NCBI GenBank assembly: GCA_000310025.1
Contig: FN648707.1
Coordinates: forward strand, 454,215 to 479,509
Length of the DNA stretch: 25,295 nucleotides
Source of the DNA: Ectocarpus siliculosus
Taxonomy: Eukaryota > Sar > Phaeophyceae > Ectocarpales > Ectocarpaceae
Reading direction: 5' to 3'
The notes under the pieces are model-generated. The model ran no database searches. It was not told where the DNA came from and saw only the letters and a list, made by a program, of their open reading frames with translations. Positions 21,101 to 25,295 of the stretch are shown piece after piece; positions within the stretch are counted from its first letter, which is position 1, and each line of letters opens with the position of its first letter. A program made the translations under genes and the position numbers.

Positions 21101-23196
21101 GCGGGCCCCCCTCGCACATGGCGCACACACTCACGCCAGCCAGCGCACACGACAGCATCAGTAGCAGGCACAGCAGACCATCCTATACCCACACAGAAGC
21201 AGCTGTTGATGGCTCGGGCTCAAGGGTGGTTGTTGTTGATCTTACTCGGGGGCAGTTTTGTGTTTTTGTTTCGGTCTGATGTAGCAAGACGCAGAGAGCT
21301 GCGGGCGGAGGGGAAGTGTCAAGGGGGTTCTCTTTTGTTTCAACTGGCGGAAGTTGTTTCGTTCCTTCTCTCTCTTTCTCTCTTTCTCTCCTTCCTGTCG
21401 TTGATATTTTTCCACTTGCTGCGCGTTGTTGTGAGATCTATAGGAGGCACATTACGCACTAGCAGATGAGAAGACAAGCTTTTTTGTTTTTCGTTTTTCT
21501 CGGGGCTTTCCTATATTCTCATGGCCGAGAAAAAAAAAATGTATTCATGACAACATTCCAATATTGCACCTGCATTGTAACGTGGTTCAAAGGTTCAAGG
21601 TAGGAAGCTGAAACGATACACACGACTGCGGCAGCAGTGGCAGCAACGCGCACAGAAGTGCACCTTGAACAGCATACAGCGAGCTGCTTCCAAACGAACA
21701 AAATATCGGACGTATACGTTAAATAACACCCCGGGGATGGGCCGTTTTCGTCCCCGCTATGAGCGGTTATAACCGGTACGTACCGCCGAAGGCTCATTTC
21801 CGGTTATTTCCGGTCAGTACCCTGCTCGAGCCCGGTTATCGACATCACTGGTTACAGACGGTGTGTCTAGGGTAGGGTTTCTTTCTTCCGCCGATGTTGT
21901 TCCGATATCGTTTCTTGGTTCGGTTTGTACTAAATGGAACGAGCATAGGCCGCAGAGGTTCGGAAGCCGCCACCTTCTCGTGTTGTGGACCAAAAAAAAA
22001 AAAAAAAATCGCGAGGGCCTCGCGCTGATGGGACGTTTCGAGTGTGCTCAGCAGCTCGGAGCCCTACGTTCCGCTTCAACACCGCTGTGAAAGCAAATCC
22101 ACAGCAGCAATCAAAACCGCGTCCAATGGCAAACCGCATTTTCTTCTTTTTCGTGGACATTTGAGACTTTCCCGGGTTTTCTTACCAGCGGAACACCAGC
22201 GGAATTGTACGGAATACTGCTGTAGTCTAGTCCTGTGGGTAGGATGCACGCACTGCTGCTGCTGTTGTGTGCCATTTCGCCCTTTCACGTTTAACCCATG
22301 CGTACACGTATTTCACTAACCCCATTTCTTTGAAGCAAAGGCTCGCCACCCTCAACTGACTGTCAGAATATCACGTATCACACCCGCGTCCCCTCTGCTT
22401 CATGAAAACAGCAGGATCACCTTCCCGCAACCAACACCTCTAGTCTATAGCTGAAAGGATTCCTAGGTATCCCCGCCCTGATCTCCGGTACAAAGTACAT
22501 CGTCGTACAAGAATAATGCGCCGATATTCACGGTATCTGTGCATAGGTACTCCGAGTGCATCATTTGTGTAGGGTACAAGAAAACCCTCTTCCTCCCCTG
22601 TGCGCCGCTCCGCTTGATGTGTTGCATCAATGTGTAGACTGGTCTTCAAAATGTAAGTATGTCGTACACGTGCAGGAGGTACGCAGGCGTTTGCAAACTG
22701 AATATCATCGTGTGATACCAGAAGTTGCATGCAAACTCTGCATTGCCATCACCGCACAGGTCATGTTTGCACAGCTACCGCCGCTCTTCGATTCCAGACC
22801 AGACGCGCGCGGGTGGTTGGCGCTTTATTTGTTGTGGGTGACAGCTGTTGCGAAAGAAGAAATAGTTGATTCGTTCGATGCAGTTTTTTCACCTGTCACA
22901 GCAGAGACAGACACCCGCCCCAAGAGGTCAAACCTGAGCCAGTGGCTGAAGAACAAAGGCAGCTTGTAGATGCAGTCGCGCCGGGTGACCCATGCCGATA
23001 CCACCGAAACGGTGATCAGGGTGCAAAGCACTCGAACGAAAGCACTGGCCGCCTCTCCTTCCTGAAGACCTGCGACGATGAACCCGGTTTCGCACTTTAG
23101 CGTGTATGCATTCGTGTCGTCGGCGGCTTGCTCCGCTGATAGACTCGAACTGCCGTCACCCGCTTCAAGAGGTGCGGCAGATGAGGAAGTCGCCAT
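18023..23196 (-). CDS. Predicted seven-transmembrane, GPCR-like membrane protein, 5 exons
   Basis: Exons (minus): 23196-22934, 20104-19930, 19659-19504, 19208-18979, 18197-18023. They total 999 bases, 332 residues, with all four junctions in phase (2, 0, 0, 2). A hydrophilic Ser/Ala-rich N-terminus has no evident signal peptide. Hydrophobic segments follow: FVRVLCTLITVSVVSAWV; LVYLIGATMISVCWAG; FLELFASNMLAITNLAICVN; LVLLFLALSAGLAAIAVPFW; FVMISTFMVEFLVGICMFVI; GLTLLGTVGNLTLGVCGTIY; and a weaker last one, RIALDTIVLHSVLATKS. The tail is Pro/Ser/Arg-rich and cytosolic if GPCR-like. Size and helix spacing, including a TM3-like NLAICVNL segment, recall cAMP-receptor-type GPCRs of protists. I found no DRY or NPxxY motif, so ligand and coupling are unknown. 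Alternative: an unrelated 7-helix membrane family. The ATG is the first after an in-frame stop at 23292-23290. Confidence 0.75.
18979..19208 (-). CDS. 7TM gene exon 4 (TM5-TM6)
   Basis: Acceptor GCCATGCAG. Encodes RDHEFVMISTFMVEFLVGIC and a second helix after RMTEIKECWMMHACLRYYFG. Donor ATG|GTGAGT is near-consensus. Strong amphipathic and hydrophobic pattern with GC-rich third positions. Confidence 0.82.
19504..19659 (-). CDS. 7TM gene exon 3 (TM4)
   Basis: Starts SRRPQSHVKSISTHK, a basic loop, then one membrane helix, and ends GFWELGENK before GTACGG. Phase 0 at both ends. The acceptor GTGCCAAG follows a C-rich tract. Confidence 0.75.
19930..20104 (-). CDS. 7TM gene exon 2 (TM2-TM3)
   Basis: The acceptor is TTGCCGCAAGCAG; the first base completes Ser. 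It codes for two hydrophobic stretches separated by ENLATFIKTLK and ends ATCGTCATG before GTCAGT in phase 0. Confidence 0.75.
20176..20232. repeat. Isolated copy of the 3'-end module of the LINE-like repeat
   Basis: A G-run followed by GCGTACTCTCGTGTTTTGCA, then TGCCTCATCGGTTAGACCAT and TGACCAC. The same module begins the two longer fragments at 20391 and 24693, but here the similarity stops after TTGACCAC. Confidence 0.8.
20391..20790 (-). mobile_element. LINE-like retroelement fragment, copy 1, degraded
   Basis: Read on the minus strand it encodes HVVAECRLYNKEREVYMTEL and further RIDRLGTTFLSHLWQSRKER. This resembles the C-terminal end of LINE-type reverse transcriptase polyproteins: a Cys/His knuckle with ...C..H....C spacing, then a charged tail. 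The preceding Cys part (FKCDGGFECE) is in another frame, so there is a frameshift. About 390 bp align with copy 2 at 24693-25081. The 3' end runs into a C tract on the minus strand. The element family is inferred from motif style only. Confidence 0.6.
20968..20975. repeat. Left 8-bp target-site duplication of the hAT element
   Basis: GTTACAGA directly abuts the left CAGTG end and is repeated exactly at 21851-21858. Confidence 0.9.
20976..21850. mobile_element. Non-autonomous hAT-superfamily DNA transposon, 875 bp
   Basis: Terminal inverted repeats: the left end is CAGTGATGTCGATAACGGGG; the right end, reverse-complemented, is CAGTGATGTCGATAACCGGG (one mismatch in 20). The flanking duplication is 8 bp, GTTACAGA on both sides. 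An 8-bp duplication with a CAGNG-type terminus is the hAT signature. Subterminal TATAACCGGT occurs near both ends. No transposase-like frame is present, so it needs an enzyme in trans. It sits in intron 1 of the 7TM gene. Confidence 0.9.
21851..21858. repeat. Right 8-bp target-site duplication of the hAT element
   Basis: Exact repeat of GTTACAGA immediately after the right CACTG terminus. Confidence 0.9.
22934..23196 (-). CDS. 7TM gene exon 1 (start, TM1)
   Basis: ATG at 23196-23194 (MATSSSAAPLEAGDGSSSLS). It includes one membrane segment (about residues 51-69) and ends CTGGCTCAG before GTTTGA, phase 2. The donor is less canonical than the others; an alternative GT lies 17 bases further (GGGCGG|GTGTCT), but only the first keeps phase with exon 2. 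Confidence 0.65.
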
Positions 23197-24596
23197 GCCA
23201 AACTCGGGCGAAGTTCTCTCTCTGTCGAGGTATATGACGGGGTCTCGACTGACAGGTGGTTGCGCAATCGACCTCGATGCACGCAAGAACTATGTAACAA
23301 AAATGTGGATCTTTTCGAAGTGTACATGTACGCCGAGACCGTGCAATGTTCTGCGCCGAGGGACCCAGGACCCAACAACAACTTGAATGCCACACGATTT
23401 TCATCGGCATTTATACGGGGCGACCGGCATTATTCAATCGGCGTGATACCTACTGCTACACTGCTGTATGTACCGGGACCACCACTTCATAGCATAGAGA
23501 TGTGAAGCTATTGAAAATCCTTGTCCTTGGTCAGCAAGAATAACGATTATTTGTATGGACGTTGGAGTTATTTGCAGTAACTAGAAGTAGTATCAGAAAA
23601 GGCGACAGTCACTATGGTACTACTGTATGTATGTATATATTATATGCTTGCTTGTCATATCTGCAGACAAGTGTTCGCCTGACAATGGACTTGACCTTGC
23701 TTGGCTGTACATACTGTACAGTTCAAGTTGAACTTCCTCCCACCGAACAGACACGAAATAGCCTCCTTTGGTATGTATGTTTCCGTTTATTTAGTAGTCT
23801 CGCCGATTTCATTTTTACAAGCGACCGTCGTGCCCATCACACACCGTCCGTTCATTAATTTAATCACAGAATGAATTAATGTTGATGTTCGGCGAGAAGA
23901 ATTCATTCTTCTGTCGTCGGTACTGCCTCGTTATTTGCGAACAACAACAACAGCAGGGTAGTAGGGGCCAGTCAGTACGGATAATATAAGGTACGTATGC
24001 ATACTGAGCGGAGATCGCAGAACGGTGGGGGTAACAAGAGAGGTAAATACTGTAGGTATACGGTTGCAGTTGGATCGATCGGCCAGCAAGAAAAAGGACA
24101 ACTCCGCCCAGGGCATAGTAATAACAGTTTCGCGAATGACGGAGCAGGGCTTGCGCCCTTACGACCGTCCCGGCGCCTTCGGAGTATTCCCTTCTCTGGG
24201 AGGCAACAACGCGCCCTGTCGAAAACGATGGTGTTCGGCTGTGGATAGGTTCATCTGAAACACGCCAACCGCACTCACTACTATTATATATAGTGGCTTG
24301 TGCAGCACCACCGACGCAACGCCCCGCACAGCAGTAAACAAAACGTCAACAATATTACATCATACATACAGATGGCGCTCGCACTTGAGAACTTACTCGA
24401 GTAGCAGATAGGACTGCAACCTCGAACTTCAAAATTTAAGAACTTGGCTGTAAGAGAACAAGTGCTCAGTTCCGACGTGGTATTAAGAACAAGAACCAGT
24501 ATTTTGTGGTTACACAAAGCGCCTTCGGATAAGAACAGACCCCAAAAAAGTGGCAGCTGCAAGAGAAGAACTCATGAAGGTGGTGAGGGGTGACTC
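23197..24596. other. Upstream region of the 7TM gene, no supported gene
   Basis: Contains the presumed 5' UTR and promoter of the minus-strand 7TM gene. Short AT-rich stretches occur at 23635-23645 and 23854-23885; none can be named a TATA box with confidence. Open frames are short and composition-poor. No RNA gene seen. Confidence 0.45.
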
Positions 24597-24673
24597 ACGG
24601 GGTGTCCGGTGACCCCACCCACCGGCAGGTACAGATCAGCGACGAGGAGGGGGATCTCCGTTTCAAAAAGTAC
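24597..24673. CDS. Candidate short coding exon, strand ambiguous
   Basis: Both strands look exon-like. Minus: acceptor CTCCGCACCAG, peptide LFETEIPLLVADLYLPVGGV, donor GTGAGT. Plus: acceptor CCCACCCACCGGCAG (exon from about 24628), peptide VQISDEEGDLRFKKYW, donor GTGCGG. No family was recognised and no phase-matched partner exon was found. The LINE-like insertion begins about 20 bases away. Confidence 0.3.
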
Positions 24674-24674
24674 T

Positions 24675-24692
24675 GGTGCGGAGGGGGGGGGG
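24675..24692. repeat. Left direct repeat flanking LINE-like copy 2
   Basis: GGTGCGGAGGGGGGGGGG, repeated at 25082-25099. Consistent with a target-site duplication, though the G-run weakens the boundary. Confidence 0.6.
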
Positions 24693-25081
24693 CGTACTCT
24701 TATGTTTTGCATTATCTTAGTGGTTATATTAGACCATTGACCACGCGTCCTCGAGAGGACGGAGTATATATTGTTCCCACAGGACCAAATACCGATGGCC
24801 AATCGTTCCCTCCTACTTTACCAAAAAAAGTTGTCTCAAAATGTTCTCCCTAGCCGATCTACCCTATATCGACATCACTTCCCGCCTCTTCAACCCACGT
24901 TCTATGCCCCAGTACAGCTACCTAGCTGGTATTCCATGCCTCAAACATCTCCCTGCATCTTCCTTATACTTTCCCCCAAGGCTCAGTCACATAAAATCTC
25001 CTCTCCTTGTACAAGAGACATTCCGCAACTACATGAACCCGGTGTTCGCACTCGGAGGAGCGTTCACATTTGGCCTTGGTC
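24693..25081 (-). mobile_element. LINE-like retroelement fragment, copy 2, probably 5'-truncated
   Basis: Aligns along its length with copy 1, with many small indels and substitutions. On the minus strand the end distal to the C tract encodes KCERSSECEHRVHVVAECLL, here with the Cys/His knuckle in one frame (C-x5-C-x4-H-x4-C). It is flanked by an 18-bp direct repeat. Only the last ~390 bp of the element is present. Confidence 0.62.
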
Positions 25082-25099
25082 GGTGCGGAGGGGGGGGGG
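25082..25099. repeat. Right direct repeat flanking LINE-like copy 2
   Basis: Second copy of GGTGCGGAGGGGGGGGGG, continuing into a longer G run to 25107. Confidence 0.6.
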
Positions 25100-25295
25100 G
25101 GGGGGGGAGGGGCTTTACTTTTTTTTAAAAAGGAAGGCCCCCCTCCCGGGGCAATGGGGGGCCCGCCCCCCTGCGTGCCCTGCACAAAAACCCTATTTTT
25201 TCCCCTTTTAAAATTTAAAAAACTCCGCCCACTGCCCAAATTGAAAAGAGGGGGAAATTTTGGTCCACCCTTAAAGGCCCTCCAAACCCCCAAAT
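25100..25295. other. Low-quality-looking contig end
   Basis: Dense short homopolymers (G, C, A and T runs of 3-8) without codon structure, unlike the rest of the window. This resembles base-calling decay at the end of a read. Not annotated as biological sequence. Confidence 0.6.

Larger units (their letters stand above)
20105..22933 (-). other. 7TM gene intron 1, transposon-rich
   Basis: A 2.83-kb intron. It contains an isolated copy of a ~55-bp repeat module (20176-20232), a LINE-like fragment (20391-20790), an ORF-bearing stretch around it, and the hAT-type insertion (20976-21850). From 21990 to 22933 there is an A16 run and no recognised feature. Confidence 0.65.

Noticed and set aside
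21206-21469. 87-codon hydrophobic plus-strand frame inside the hAT element
   Set aside because: The hydrophobicity comes from a CT-rich microsatellite (Leu/Ser/Phe). It bears no resemblance to a hAT transposase.
23854-23900. AATTAAT repeats and an AGAATTCATTCT palindrome upstream of the 7TM gene
   Set aside because: Short AT-rich self-complementarity is expected by chance and lies 650 bp or more from the start codon; no named site.
1-25295. CRISPR array, prokaryotic operon or prophage
   Set aside because: Spliced genes with long introns rule out a prokaryotic context. The tandem repeats present are contiguous with no spacers.

Overview
The window looks like nuclear DNA of a GC-rich, intron-rich eukaryote, most likely a brown alga or related stramenopile. 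Coding exons are short (65-263 bp) and GC-rich in third positions. Introns are long (about 0.3-2.8 kb) with GTGAG/GTGCG/GTACG-type donors, and there are many simple repeats. The organism is inferred from style only. I see no bacterial operon, CRISPR array, rRNA or intact tRNA.

Layout. (1) Positions 8683 down to 1254, minus strand: seven phase-compatible exons encode the first 295 residues of translation initiation factor eIF3 subunit D. The C-terminal part lies beyond the left edge. Introns of this gene carry two copies of an inverted-repeat element, a 70-bp minisatellite, a duplicated TGACGTCA site and a possible tRNA-derived repeat. (2) Positions 8684-9178: a short divergent intergenic region with C20 and CT tracts, a candidate bidirectional promoter. 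(3) Positions 9179-10778, plus strand: a two-exon gene model for a low-complexity Ser/Ala/Pro-rich protein of unknown function, supported by splice phase and codon pattern. (4) Positions 10779 to about 17930: 7 kb without a convincing gene. It holds a third copy of the inverted-repeat element and a 3-unit, ~120-bp tandem repeat. (5) Positions 23196 down to 18023, minus strand: five exons join in perfect phase into a 332-residue protein with about seven membrane segments, resembling a GPCR (cAMP-receptor-like layout). Its 2.8-kb first intron holds a LINE-like fragment and, beside it, an 875-bp non-autonomous hAT transposon with perfect 8-bp target duplications. (6) Positions 23200-25295: no firm gene, one short strand-ambiguous candidate exon, and a second LINE-like fragment flanked by 18-bp direct repeats. 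The last ~200 bases look like a poor-quality read or contig end.

The three genes do not form a pathway; they are ordinary neighbours (core translation factor, unknown protein, probable receptor). The most novel material is the receptor-like gene, the inverted-repeat element family, and the nested transposon structure in the receptor intron. Exon boundaries come from reading splice sites and phases by eye and have no transcript support.
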